Below are positions 48,668 through 56,961 of a stretch of 64,000 bases of DNA, in pieces. Origin of the DNA: Pseudomonas sp. SJZ079 (GTDB lineage: Bacteria; Pseudomonadota; Gammaproteobacteria; Pseudomonadales; Pseudomonadaceae); the NCBI RefSeq assembly GCF_007993865.1, contig NZ_VIUH01000002.1, positions 62,001 to 126,000 on the forward strand. Reading direction: 5' to 3'. A program made the position numbers and the translations under genes. The notes beneath the pieces were generated by a model. That model was not told the origin of the DNA. It did no database searches and was given only the letters and a program-made list of their open reading frames with translations. How positions within the stretch are numbered: position 1 is the first letter of the stretch; each line of letters starts with the position of its first letter.

Positions 48668-49882
48668 TTACTCCAAGCTGTCGCGATCACGGAAGCCGAG
48701 CAGGTAGAGGATGCCATCGAGTCCCAGGGTGGAGATGGCCTGTTTCGCCGACTGTTTGACCAGTGGTTTGGCCCGGAACGCCACCCCCAACCCGGCAATG
48801 GCCAGCATCGGCAAGTCATTGGCGCCATCGCCGACGGCAATGGTTTGCTCCAGACGTAGCCCTTCTTTTTGTGCCAACTCGCGCAGTAAGTCGGCCTTGC
48901 GCTGCGCGTCGACTATCGGCTCGACCGCCACACCGGTGACCAGCCCGTCGACAATCTGCAGCTCGTTGGCAAACACGTAGTCGATACCCAGGCTGGCTTG
49001 CAGCTGCTTGGCAAAATACGTGAAGCCACCCGACAGGATCGCCGTCTTATAGCCCAGTCGCCGCAGCTCGCTGAACAGGGTTTGCGCCCCTTCGGTTAAC
49101 CGCAGCGAGGCACCGATCTCGGCCAACACCGTTTCCGGCAAGCCCTTGAGCAGGGCCAGGCGTTCTCTGAAGCTGGCCGCAAAATCCAACTCGCCACGCA
49201 TCGCGCGCTCGGTGATGGCCGAAACCTGTTCGCCCACCCCGGCGGCCTTGGCCAGCTCGTCGATCACTTCGGCCTCGATCAGGGTCGAGTCCATGTCGAA
49301 CACCGCCAAGCGCCGGTTGCGTCGAAACAACGAATCGCGCTGAAAGGCGATATCGACGTTCAACTCCTGAGCCACACTGAGAAACTCGGCGCGCAACGCC
49401 GCTGGGTCGGCCGGCTCGCCGCGCACGGAGAACTCGATACAGCCCTTGCCCTGTTCGGCCGGCATATCCAGCGGCATACGCCCGGAAAGGCGATCGATAT
49501 GATCGATGTTCAACTCATATTTCGCGGTAATCGCGCTGACTCGCTGTAATTGCTCGGCGGTCACCTTGCGGGTCAGCAGGGTGACGATATGCCGCGCCTT
49601 GCCCTGCCCGCTGACCCATTGCTGGTAATCCGCCTCGGCAACCGGGGTGAAGCGCACCTGCTGGTCGAGCTTGTAGGCGGTGAACAGCACCTCTTTGAGC
49701 ACAGAGGATGCCCGCTCGGTATCCGGGATCTCGACCAGAATGCCGAACGAAAGAGTGTCGTGGATGACGGCTTGGCCAATATCGAGGATGCTCACCCCGC
49801 CCTGGGCCAATACCCCCATGATGGCGGCGGTCAGGCCCGGACGGTCTTCGCCGGTGATGTTGATCAGGACAATTTCGCGCAA
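48668..49882 (-). CDS. serB: Phosphoserine phosphatase with two ACT-like domains
   Basis: 404 residues. Two ACT-type regulatory domains (about 1-85 and 95-180; INITGEDRPGLTAAI opens the first) precede a HAD phosphatase domain with D196-M-D-S-T nucleophile motif and the GDGANDLPML motif IV. It makes L-serine from phosphoserine. The start is TTG at 49882, with GGAGG seven bases upstream; this matches the MREIVLIN start of the PA4960 protein. A longer frame to 50056 lacks conservation. It is convergent with fimX and divergent from the next gene. Confidence 0.95.
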   Translation of the reverse strand: MREIVLINITGEDRPGLTAAIMGVLAQGGVSILDIGQAVIHDTLSFGILVEIPDTERASSVLKEVLFTAYKLDQQVRFTPVAEADYQQWVSGQGKARHIVTLLTRKVTAEQLQRVSAITAKYELNIDHIDRLSGRMPLDMPAEQGKGCIEFSVRGEPADPAALRAEFLSVAQELNVDIAFQRDSLFRRNRRLAVFDMDSTLIEAEVIDELAKAAGVGEQVSAITERAMRGELDFAASFRERLALLKGLPETVLAEIGASLRLTEGAQTLFSELRRLGYKTAILSGGFTYFAKQLQASLGIDYVFANELQIVDGLVTGVAVEPIVDAQRKADLLRELAQKEGLRLEQTIAVGDGANDLPMLAIAGLGVAFRAKPLVKQSAKQAISTLGLDGILYLLGFRDRDSLE

Positions 49883-50097
49883 TGCGCACCCTCCAAGAGT
49901 CGATTGATGGTGAGCGGCCTGTCTCGGCTTAGCCAGCATGTGCAACACGCTCGACACGTCGCCGCCGAGCCGCAGAGGCAACGCCGCACAGCTGCAGAGC
50001 CCGCAGTTTTTTTCGGCAGCCAGCCAAACCCAGCAGAGCCCGGTAAAAAGATGCACATTCTACCCATTTTCGCCGCCAAACGAGCATGCGCAACGCT

Positions 50098-50125
50098 TTG
50101 CCCTGTGCAGGGTGATCGCTATACT
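50098..50125 (+). promoter_or_regulatory. Sigma-70-like promoter of the acidic-linker membrane protein gene
   Basis: TTGCCC (50098-50103), a 16-base spacer and TATACT (50120-50125), giving a predicted transcript start near 50132 and a leader of about 26 bases before the GTG at 50158. Confidence 0.6.
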
Positions 50126-50157
50126 GCGCGGCAACTCCTCGACATGAGCCGAGCTCT

Positions 50158-51717
50158 GTGAACCGGCCCGCCCCCGTTAAGCCTGACAATTTCTTCCTCC
50201 TGCTGTTTCAAGCCCTGCGGCAGCGCCGCGTGCCGCTGGCGTTGCGCATCGCCAGCCACAGCCTGTTGCTGGTGGCCTTGGCTCTGGTGATCTACGCCTG
50301 GGTGATTGGCATGCAGTTCAAGCAAGCCATGCAGCAGCAGGCCGAAGCCCTCGGCACCAGCCTGATAACCCAGACCGCCACCTCGGCCACCGAACTGCTG
50401 GTGTCCAACGACATCCTCAGCCTGAACGTGCTGCTGAATAACCTGGTGAAAAACCCGCTGGTGGCCCATGCGGCGATCTACAGCGTGGACAACCGCATAC
50501 TTGCCGAAGCCGGCTCGCGCCCAAGCCAGAGCATGCTCGGCGAAACCGAGGGGCTGTACTCGACCCCGATCACCTTCCAGGAGGTCATCGCCGGTCAGTT
50601 ACGGATCAGCCTGGACATGCGCCAGTTCCAGCAGCCGATGACCATCAGCCTGCAAAGCATGGGTATTCTCAGCCTGATTTTGCTGGCACTCGCGCTGAAC
50701 CTGAGCCTGCGCCTGGGCCGACATATCTCCACCCCCTTGCTGCAACTGCGCGTCTGGCTACGCGACCCCGACGACCCCGCCCCTGGCGCCGGGCGCAACG
50801 ACGAAATCGGCGACCTGGCGCGCCAACTGCAAGCGCGCCTGGTGCCGGAAAAGCCCGAGCCGGAGAGCGAGCCCGAGGCAGAGGAGTTCCACGACGAGCA
50901 GGACTATGGCGACGATGACCCGGACTACCTGGAAGATCAGGACGATGATGAGCCGGACTTCAGAGTCCGCGACCTGCGCGACGAACGCTTCGACGACCTG
51001 AGCGATGAGTCCGAGCAAGACGGCCCAGCGCGTCGACCTCAGATGCCGATCAGCGCCGAGCAGGACGACGATCCATTCGCCGACCTGCGCGACGACACCG
51101 CTGCAGCCGTACCAGCCACCTCGCCCGCGCCAAGCGCTCCCCGGTACAGCGCCGTCTTGGCCATCCAGCTCGGCGCCCAGGAGCAACTGCGCCGCCTGCC
51201 ACGCGCCCGCCTGCTGGACTTGCTGCAACGCTACCGCGACTGCCTGAACCAAGCCGCAGCGCTTTATCAGGGTGAACTGCACACCTTGAGTGACGGCAGC
51301 AGCCTGATGCTGTTCCATAGCCAGGACAGCGGCGAGGATTACCTGACCCACGCCATTTGCTGCGGCGAACTGATGCGCGCACTCGGCCACGCCCTGCAAA
51401 TCGAGGTCGCCGACATCGGCATCACCCTCCAGCTGCAACTGGGCCTGACTCAGGGCGAAGCACTGCTCAACTTGAGCCAGGGCGACCTGCTGCTCAGCGA
51501 AACCGCCCAAGACGCCCTGGCCTTGTCGCAGCACAGCCGCAACCTGCTGCTGCTCGACCGACGTGTCGGCGAGGACCCCCTGGTGCGTCAGCGCAGCCGG
51601 ATTCGCGCCATTGCCAGCCCGGAAGGCGCCTGCTGTGTGGAGCGCCTGCTGGAACCTTACCCATCGCTACTGGAACGCCAGCTGGCGCGCATGCACGAGA
51701 GCCGCGCACCGTCTTGA
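50158..51717 (+). CDS. Two-TM membrane protein with acidic linker and degenerate cyclase-like domain
   Basis: 519 residues. TM helix 1 (about 27-52), an extracytoplasmic domain (about 53-165), TM helix 2 (168-188), then a HAMP-like juxtamembrane stretch (LGRHISTPLLQLRVWLRDPDD) and a highly acidic low-complexity linker (about 230-325). The C-terminal 330-510 resembles a class III nucleotide cyclase: LLDLLQRYRDCLNQAAALYQG, LSDGSSLMLF and ITLQLQLGLTQGEALL align with the cyclase core, but the first metal Asp and the Asn/Arg catalytic pair are missing, so it is probably inactive. It corresponds in position to PA4961. The GTG start at 50158 follows an in-frame stop; conserved NRPAPVKPDNFF begins there. 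Confidence 0.8.
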   Translation: MNRPAPVKPDNFFLLLFQALRQRRVPLALRIASHSLLLVALALVIYAWVIGMQFKQAMQQQAEALGTSLITQTATSATELLVSNDILSLNVLLNNLVKNPLVAHAAIYSVDNRILAEAGSRPSQSMLGETEGLYSTPITFQEVIAGQLRISLDMRQFQQPMTISLQSMGILSLILLALALNLSLRLGRHISTPLLQLRVWLRDPDDPAPGAGRNDEIGDLARQLQARLVPEKPEPESEPEAEEFHDEQDYGDDDPDYLEDQDDDEPDFRVRDLRDERFDDLSDESEQDGPARRPQMPISAEQDDDPFADLRDDTAAAVPATSPAPSAPRYSAVLAIQLGAQEQLRRLPRARLLDLLQRYRDCLNQAAALYQGELHTLSDGSSLMLFHSQDSGEDYLTHAICCGELMRALGHALQIEVADIGITLQLQLGLTQGEALLNLSQGDLLLSETAQDALALSQHSRNLLLLDRRVGEDPLVRQRSRIRAIASPEGACCVERLLEPYPSLLERQLARMHESRAPS

Positions 51718-52274
51718 CCACGCTGATCAGCCATCCACTGCCGGTCCTGGCCCTGGGGCTAGCGCTCGGCAGTCGACTGATCCCACCCCGCTTGCTGCTG
51801 GCCGGTATGCTTGCTGCCTGCCTACCCGATCTCGACGTCCTGGCCTTCAAGTGCGGCATCGCCTACGGCGACGCTTTCGGCCACCGCGGCTTCAGTCATT
51901 CACTGCTATTTGCCGGTATGAGCGGAGTACTCGCAGCACTTGGCGGCTACGTGTTCGGCTGCAGCCCGCTTAAATCCGCCCTGTGGATCAGCCTGGCGAC
52001 CGCCTCCCACAGCCTGCTGGACGCCCTGACCAATGGCGGCCTGGGTGTCGCCTGGCTGTGGCCATGGAGCCCTCAGCGCTTCTTCATGCCCTGGCGACCG
52101 ATCGAGGTCTCACCCTTCATCGATGGATTCTTCAGCGCCCGCGGCGTGCAGGTGCTGCTGTCGGAGGCGCGCTGGGTGTGGCTGCCTTGCCTGATCCTGG
52201 CAGTCACAGGCTGGGGACTGCGTTGCACCCTAGCTCGGCGCCCAGGAAAAAGCCCGCGCCAGGCGGGCTTCTAG
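51714..52274 (+). CDS. YdjM-type metal-dependent hydrolase-like membrane protein
   Basis: 186 residues with four to five hydrophobic helices and the metal-binding pattern of the LexA-regulated YdjM family: CLPDLDVL (Asp cluster), GHRGFSHSLLFA (His pair, about 61-72) and SHSLLDALTNGG (His-Asp). The family is predicted to be membrane-bound hydrolases, sometimes annotated as phospholipid- or DNA-damage-related; no activity is established. The start is TTG at 51714, overlapping the previous gene's stop (TTGA), so it is translated by coupling. Its last codons contain the minus-strand terminator of the neighbouring lipoprotein gene. Confidence 0.8.
   Translation: MTTLISHPLPVLALGLALGSRLIPPRLLLAGMLAACLPDLDVLAFKCGIAYGDAFGHRGFSHSLLFAGMSGVLAALGGYVFGCSPLKSALWISLATASHSLLDALTNGGLGVAWLWPWSPQRFFMPWRPIEVSPFIDGFFSARGVQVLLSEARWVWLPCLILAVTGWGLRCTLARRPGKSPRQAGF
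52246..52270 (-). terminator. Terminator of the lipoprotein gene inside the 3' end of the YdjM-like gene
   Basis: AAGCCCGC (52250-52257) pairs with GCGGGCTT (52263-52270) around GCCAG. Read on the minus strand it is followed by a run of Ts (52251-52246), so it stops transcripts from the lipoprotein gene. It lies within the last coding bases of the convergent gene. Confidence 0.8.
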
Positions 52275-52338
52275 ACAACAATTGGTAATAGTAGCTTCGC
52301 TCTCAGCAGAACTCGCTCTATAGAAGGGAGCGCCTCGA

Positions 52339-53043
52339 TCAGAAGCGAAAAACCTCGGCATCGATTCTGATCGGCTCGGCCACCGGAATCTTCGGCCCTT
52401 CCGGCTTAGGAGCCGGCGCAACAGGGGCTTTTTTGCGGGGTTCCACGGCAACCGCCGGAGCGGCGTTACCCTGCTCCTCCACCGCCACCGCCAGTTCCTC
52501 GACCAGCTGCTGCATCACCAGACTCTGCGCCCGCACCTGATCGGTGATGGTCCCCTGGTGTGCCTCTTCTTTGCGCACCAGACGGCCGTCGAGCAACTGC
52601 CCGTCCTTGCCCAGCAGGCGCCATTGCGCCTCAAGCACTGCGGGTAACTGGGGCCCAGAGTCCAAGCGGGTGATGGACAGCTGCACCTGTATCTGCGGGA
52701 CGAAGCCTGGGCTGGAAGGAGCCAGCAGCAGCCGCTGACTGTTCAGCCGCGAAGCCAGCTGGCGCAGCAATTGCCGATCGATGTCCGCGGCCAGGCTACC
52801 GGCCCAGCGCGCCTCGGTGGTGGTCGTCAATCGGCCATCTTCCTGACGTTGGAGCAGGGCTTCGCGTTGCAGGTAGTCGGCCACTGTCACCGGCCCCAAC
52901 AGCACCGCCACCCCATCTTTATCGGCTGGCACCGCCGAGTTGCCACTGTCCAGCTGATACAGCGGTACCGGCTGGTACTGTGCACAACCGACCAGGCCAA
53001 GCAAGCCGGCCAACAATATCAAGGGAAGACGCACTGCAGTCAT
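52339..53043 (-). CDS. PqiC/YmbA-like outer-membrane lipoprotein (ABC-transport auxiliary)
   Basis: 234 residues. Lipoprotein signal MTAVRLPLILLAGLLGLVGC with the lipobox LVGC and C20. The mature domain resembles the DUF330/PqiC group (YQLDSGNS, VAVLLGPVTVADYLQREALL, WAGSLAADIDRQLLRQLASRL, QVQLSITRLD), which pairs with MCE-type lipid transport proteins; no pqiAB or MCE gene is nearby. A Pro/Ala/Lys-rich C-terminal extension follows. The start at 53043 is uncertain; an ATG three codons upstream (53052) also fits. Confidence 0.8.
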   Translation of the reverse strand: MTAVRLPLILLAGLLGLVGCAQYQPVPLYQLDSGNSAVPADKDGVAVLLGPVTVADYLQREALLQRQEDGRLTTTTEARWAGSLAADIDRQLLRQLASRLNSQRLLLAPSSPGFVPQIQVQLSITRLDSGPQLPAVLEAQWRLLGKDGQLLDGRLVRKEEAHQGTITDQVRAQSLVMQQLVEELAVAVEEQGNAAPAVAVEPRKKAPVAPAPKPEGPKIPVAEPIRIDAEVFRF

Positions 53044-53190
53044 TACTCTCATCCAGCCGACATAAACTGCCGGCAGTAAACCTGGGTTAGCGGACGCACT
53101 CAGCCGCACTGACGCATCCCGCGGCCGCATATCATCCGTCAAACCGCCTTAGGACTCCAGCCTTGTACGCGCCAAGGCACACTCCAAGAG

Positions 53191-55449
53191 TCATGCCAGC
53201 GGCTCGACCCACAGACTGTCAACTCGCTGAAAGCCGCGCGGTAGCTTGTTGCCACGCCGGCCGCGCTCGCCTTTGTAATGCTCAAGATCATCGGCCTTGA
53301 GCGACAAAGTGCGCTTACCCGCCTGCAGCACCAGGGTCGCGCCAAGCGGCAGCACCGCCAAGTCGCTGAGGTATTCCTCACGGCTGGCGACCCGTTCGCC
53401 GGGAATCCCGATGATCTTGTTGCCCTTGCCTTTGCTCAGCTGCGGCAGATCGGCCACCTTGAACAGCAGCAAACGACCCTCGGTGGTCACCGCCGCCAGC
53501 CAATCCTCGGCACGATTGGTCAAGGGCTTCGGCGGCACCACCTTGGCCCCCGCCGGCAGGCTCAGCAGCGCTTTGCCGGCCTTGTTCTTGGCTTGCAAAT
53601 CCTCACCCTTGACCACGAAGCCGTAGCCCGCGTCGGACGCGATGACAAATAACGCCTGGTCATCCGGCAGCAATACGCATTCGAAGGTCGCCCCCGGCGG
53701 CGGAGCCAGGCGACCGCTGAGCGGCTCGCCCTGACCGCGAGCCGACGGCAACGAGTGAGCGGCCAGGGAGTAACTGCGTCCGCTCGAGTCGATAAACACC
53801 GCGTACTGGTTGGAGCGTCCCGGCGCGGCAGCCTTGAAGCCGTCACCGGCTTTATAGGACAACCCCGTGGCGTCGATGTCGTGGCCCTTGGCGCAGCGCG
53901 CCCAGCCCTTCTCGGAAATCACCACGGTGACCGGCTCGGTCGGCAACAACTCGGTTTCCGAGAGCGCGCGCGCCTCGGCACGCGCAACGATCGGCGAGCG
54001 CCGAGCATCGCCGTAGGTCTCGGCATCGGCGATGATTTCGCTGCGCACCAGCTTGCGCAATTTACTCTCACTGCCGAGCAGCGCCTGCAGGCGTGCCTGT
54101 TCCTTGGCCAGTTCGTCCTGCTCGCCGCGAATCTTCATTTCCTCCAGGCGCGCCAACTGGCGCAAGCGGGTATCGAGGATGTAGTCGGCCTGGTCGTCGG
54201 TCAGACCGAAGCGCGCCATCAGCACGGCTTTCGGCTGATCCTCGGTACGGATGATATGGATCACTTCATCCAGGTTGAGGAAGGCGATCAGCAAGCCTTC
54301 CAACAGGTGCAGGCGGCGCTCGACCTTGTCCAGGCGGAACTGCAGACGCCGGCGCACGGTACCGATGCGGAAGGTCAGCCACTCGGCCAGCAGGGTGCGT
54401 AGGTTCTTTACCTGCGGCTTGCCATCCAGGCCGATGATATTGATGTTCACCCGGTACGAGCTTTCCAGCTCGGTGGTGGCGAACAGGTGCTGCATCAGCT
54501 CTGCGGCATCCACCCGGTTGGAGCGCGGGATGATGACGATGCGGCACGGGTGTTCGTGGTCCGACTCGTCGCGCAGGTCGGCGACCATCGGCAGCTTCTT
54601 CGCCTGCATCTGCCCGGCGATCTGCTCCAGCACCTTGGCCCCGGAGACCTGGTGCGGCAGCGCGGTGACCACGATGTCGCCGTCCTCGATGCGATAGACC
54701 GCGCGCATGCGCACCGAGCCACGGCCGCTCTGGTAGATTTTCAGCAGGTCGGCACGCGGGGTGATGATCTCCGCCTCGGTCGGATAATCGGGACCCAGCA
54801 CATGCTCGCAGAGCTGCTCGACCGTGGCGCCCGGCTCATCCAGCAGGCGCACGCAGGCACTGGCGACTTCACGCAGGTTGTGTGGCGGCACGTCGGTGGC
54901 CATGCCCACGGCGATGCCGGTGGTGCCGTTGAGCAACAGGTTGGGCAGGCGCGCCGGGAGTACGGCGGGCTCGTTGAGGGTGCCGTCGAAATTCGGCACC
55001 CAATCGGCGGTGCCTTGACCCAGTTCGCTCAGCAACACCTCCGAGTAACGCGACAGACGCGCCTCGGTGTAGCGCATGGCGGCGAAGGACTTCGGATCAT
55101 CCGGCGCGCCCCAGTTACCCTGGCCGTCGACCAGGGTGTAGCGGTAGCTGAACGGCTGCGCCATCAACACCATGGCTTCATAGCAGGCCGAGTCGCCGTG
55201 CGGGTGGAACTTGCCGAGCACGTCGCCGACGGTACGCGCCGACTTCTTGTGCTTGGAGTCGGCGTCCAGCCCCAACTCGCTCATGGCGTAGATGATGCGC
55301 CGTTGTACCGGCTTGAGACCATCGCCGATATGCGGCAGGGCGCGATCCATGATCACGTACATGGAGTAGTTGAGATAAGCCTGCTCGGTGAAATCGGCAA
55401 GGGAGCGGCGTTCAACGCCCTCCAGGCTCAAATCGAGGGATTCGCTCAT
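53191..55449 (-). CDS. parC: DNA topoisomerase IV subunit A
   Basis: 752 residues. The active-site tyrosine is Y127 ([10 protein letters not shown]) after the winged-helix region [12 protein letters not shown]. The quinolone-determining residues S87 and E91 are wild type. Coiled-coil and the beta-pinwheel C-terminal domain (from about 495) follow. With ParE it decatenates daughter chromosomes. It starts seven bases after the aspartic protease gene, at the end of the parE operon. Confidence 0.97.
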   Translation of the reverse strand: MSESLDLSLEGVERRSLADFTEQAYLNYSMYVIMDRALPHIGDGLKPVQRRIIYAMSELGLDADSKHKKSARTVGDVLGKFHPHGDSACYEAMVLMAQPFSYRYTLVDGQGNWGAPDDPKSFAAMRYTEARLSRYSEVLLSELGQGTADWVPNFDGTLNEPAVLPARLPNLLLNGTTGIAVGMATDVPPHNLREVASACVRLLDEPGATVEQLCEHVLGPDYPTEAEIITPRADLLKIYQSGRGSVRMRAVYRIEDGDIVVTALPHQVSGAKVLEQIAGQMQAKKLPMVADLRDESDHEHPCRIVIIPRSNRVDAAELMQHLFATTELESSYRVNINIIGLDGKPQVKNLRTLLAEWLTFRIGTVRRRLQFRLDKVERRLHLLEGLLIAFLNLDEVIHIIRTEDQPKAVLMARFGLTDDQADYILDTRLRQLARLEEMKIRGEQDELAKEQARLQALLGSESKLRKLVRSEIIADAETYGDARRSPIVARAEARALSETELLPTEPVTVVISEKGWARCAKGHDIDATGLSYKAGDGFKAAAPGRSNQYAVFIDSSGRSYSLAAHSLPSARGQGEPLSGRLAPPPGATFECVLLPDDQALFVIASDAGYGFVVKGEDLQAKNKAGKALLSLPAGAKVVPPKPLTNRAEDWLAAVTTEGRLLLFKVADLPQLSKGKGNKIIGIPGERVASREEYLSDLAVLPLGATLVLQAGKRTLSLKADDLEHYKGERGRRGNKLPRGFQRVDSLWVEPLA

Positions 55450-55456
55450 GCGGGCC

Positions 55457-55981
55457 TCATTGCAAGGTGGATTGGCGCAACATCAAGCTGCCGTCGCGCT
55501 GGGTAAATTCGAGTTGTTTCAGGGCGCTCATGCCCAGCAGCACCTCATCGCCGCCCATGCCCGGGGCGATCAGGGCGGCCACGTCATTGAGGACGATATC
55601 GCCCAACTGCAAGCGGTTGAGCTCGGTGCGATGGGCCGTGGCGCGACCGTTGGCGGTGCTGATGATAATCGGCGCGCCGGGCTGCAAGCCGAGTCGCCGG
55701 GCCAGCTCGATCGGCACCGCGACCTGGGTGGCGCCGGTGTCGAGCAGGAAGGTCACCGGCTCGCCGTTGATTTGTCCGTCGGCGCGGTAATGCCCCTGGC
55801 GGCTACTGGCCAGGCGCACCTCGACGTAGTCGCTGCCGTGCACCGACTCAGGGGCGCGATTCGGGTTGCGCTGGCTTTCCTGCCAGTCGCCGAAAAACCG
55901 CGTGGCCAGCAACAGACCGGCCCCCCAGGCCAGCACCAGCATCACCCGTCCGGCACGCCGTCCCGGTGTTTGCGGACTCAC
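55457..55981 (-). CDS. Membrane-anchored retropepsin-like aspartic protease
   Basis: 174 residues. One N-terminal membrane anchor (about 12-30), then a retropepsin-like domain with the active-site D81-T-G in [13 protein letters not shown] and a hydrophobic-hydrophobic-Gly pair [13 protein letters not shown] near the end, the pattern of the TIGR02281/clan AA family. One catalytic Asp per chain means it must dimerise. The substrate is unknown. The start is GTG at 55981, overlapping the upstream stop (GTGA). It lies between parE and parC, as PA4965 does. Confidence 0.88.
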   Translation of the reverse strand: MSPQTPGRRAGRVMLVLAWGAGLLLATRFFGDWQESQRNPNRAPESVHGSDYVEVRLASSRQGHYRADGQINGEPVTFLLDTGATQVAVPIELARRLGLQPGAPIIISTANGRATAHRTELNRLQLGDIVLNDVAALIAPGMGGDEVLLGMSALKQLEFTQRDGSLMLRQSTLQ

Positions 55982-56961
55982 CGGTTTTCACCCCAGCCAC
56001 CCGTGGGCGCGGCGAAACGCCAGACCAGCGGTCGTTGCTCGCCATCGCCGCGCGCGCGCCGGCCATTGTCGAGACCGATCCAGGCACCGTCCTTGTCGAT
56101 CACCAGGGCTTCGGCAACGCCGAACGGGCTGTCGTAACGTCGCGCCTCGGTCAACGCCTCGGCGGCGAACGACCAACAGCGCTCGACCTCGCCACTGCCC
56201 GGCTGACGACGACAGATGCGGTGCGCCAGTCGCTCCAGGGTGAACAGCTTGTTCTGGTAAAACGTCAGGTCGGAAAAGTCCCGCGCCTGCGGCTCGCCGC
56301 CCAGTGGCGCCGGCGCCGACTCGCGCCCGCCTTCGCTCAGCAACACGCAGCCGCCGGCGCAGCGCCAGCTTGAAGACTGTTTATGCAACACCAACAGACC
56401 GCGATTCTCCCGCTCGGCAGCTAGCCACAGGCGCTCTCCGGCCGGATCGACCGCGACCCCCTCGAACAACGCGTTGACATGCAGCAGCATGCCACTGGCG
56501 CGAGCCTGACGGACCAAGCCACCGGGCAAGTTCAACCACTGCGGCGCCGCCGTTGGTGGTACCTGCAACACGGCGGCATGCGCCTCGCTGACCAGATAGC
56601 GGTTGCCCTGGGCATCACAGCTCAGCCCCTCTAGATCCAGGTCACCGCCGCGCACCCGCCCCGCCACCCAGGTGCTCATGCGCAAGCCCCAGGGCAGCGG
56701 CATCACCGGTGGCGCGGGAGCGACGAACGGCTCGGCCTCGGCGTGCCACACCGCCTGACTGGTGTCCAGACGATACAAGCGGTCGTCGTCGCGATCCGAC
56801 ACGGCCCACAATGCCTCGCCGCACCAGGTCAAGCCCGACAGATTGCCCCCGGCAATGCCCTCGATCGGATGCTCGCTGAGCAGCTCCAGCTCATCTAATG
56901 GCTGAGCGGCGGCCAGCAGCGGAGCGACGATCAGCAGCAACGCGACGCACAGACGCCGCAT
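55978..56961 (-). CDS. Secreted phytase-like (esterase-like) protein
   Basis: 327 residues with a signal peptide (1-20, ending LLAAAQ). The rest resembles the phytase-like/esterase-like beta-propeller family: GIAGGNLSGLTWCGEALWAVSDRDD near the start, DLDLEGLSCDAQGNRYLVSEAH in the middle, and EALVIDKDGAWIGLDNGRRARGDGEQRP near the end. Likely periplasmic. Catalysis is unproven for this family member. The ATG overlaps the parE stop (TGATG) and the stop overlaps the protease GTG. Confidence 0.85.
   Translation of the reverse strand: MRRLCVALLLIVAPLLAAAQPLDELELLSEHPIEGIAGGNLSGLTWCGEALWAVSDRDDDRLYRLDTSQAVWHAEAEPFVAPAPPVMPLPWGLRMSTWVAGRVRGGDLDLEGLSCDAQGNRYLVSEAHAAVLQVPPTAAPQWLNLPGGLVRQARASGMLLHVNALFEGVAVDPAGERLWLAAERENRGLLVLHKQSSSWRCAGGCVLLSEGGRESAPAPLGGEPQARDFSDLTFYQNKLFTLERLAHRICRRQPGSGEVERCWSFAAEALTEARRYDSPFGVAEALVIDKDGAWIGLDNGRRARGDGEQRPLVWRFAAPTGGWGENR

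Noticed and set aside
48645..48669. Hairpin between fimX and serB as a terminator
   Set aside because: The stem is short and overlaps the serB stop codon, with no T run; not convincing enough to list.
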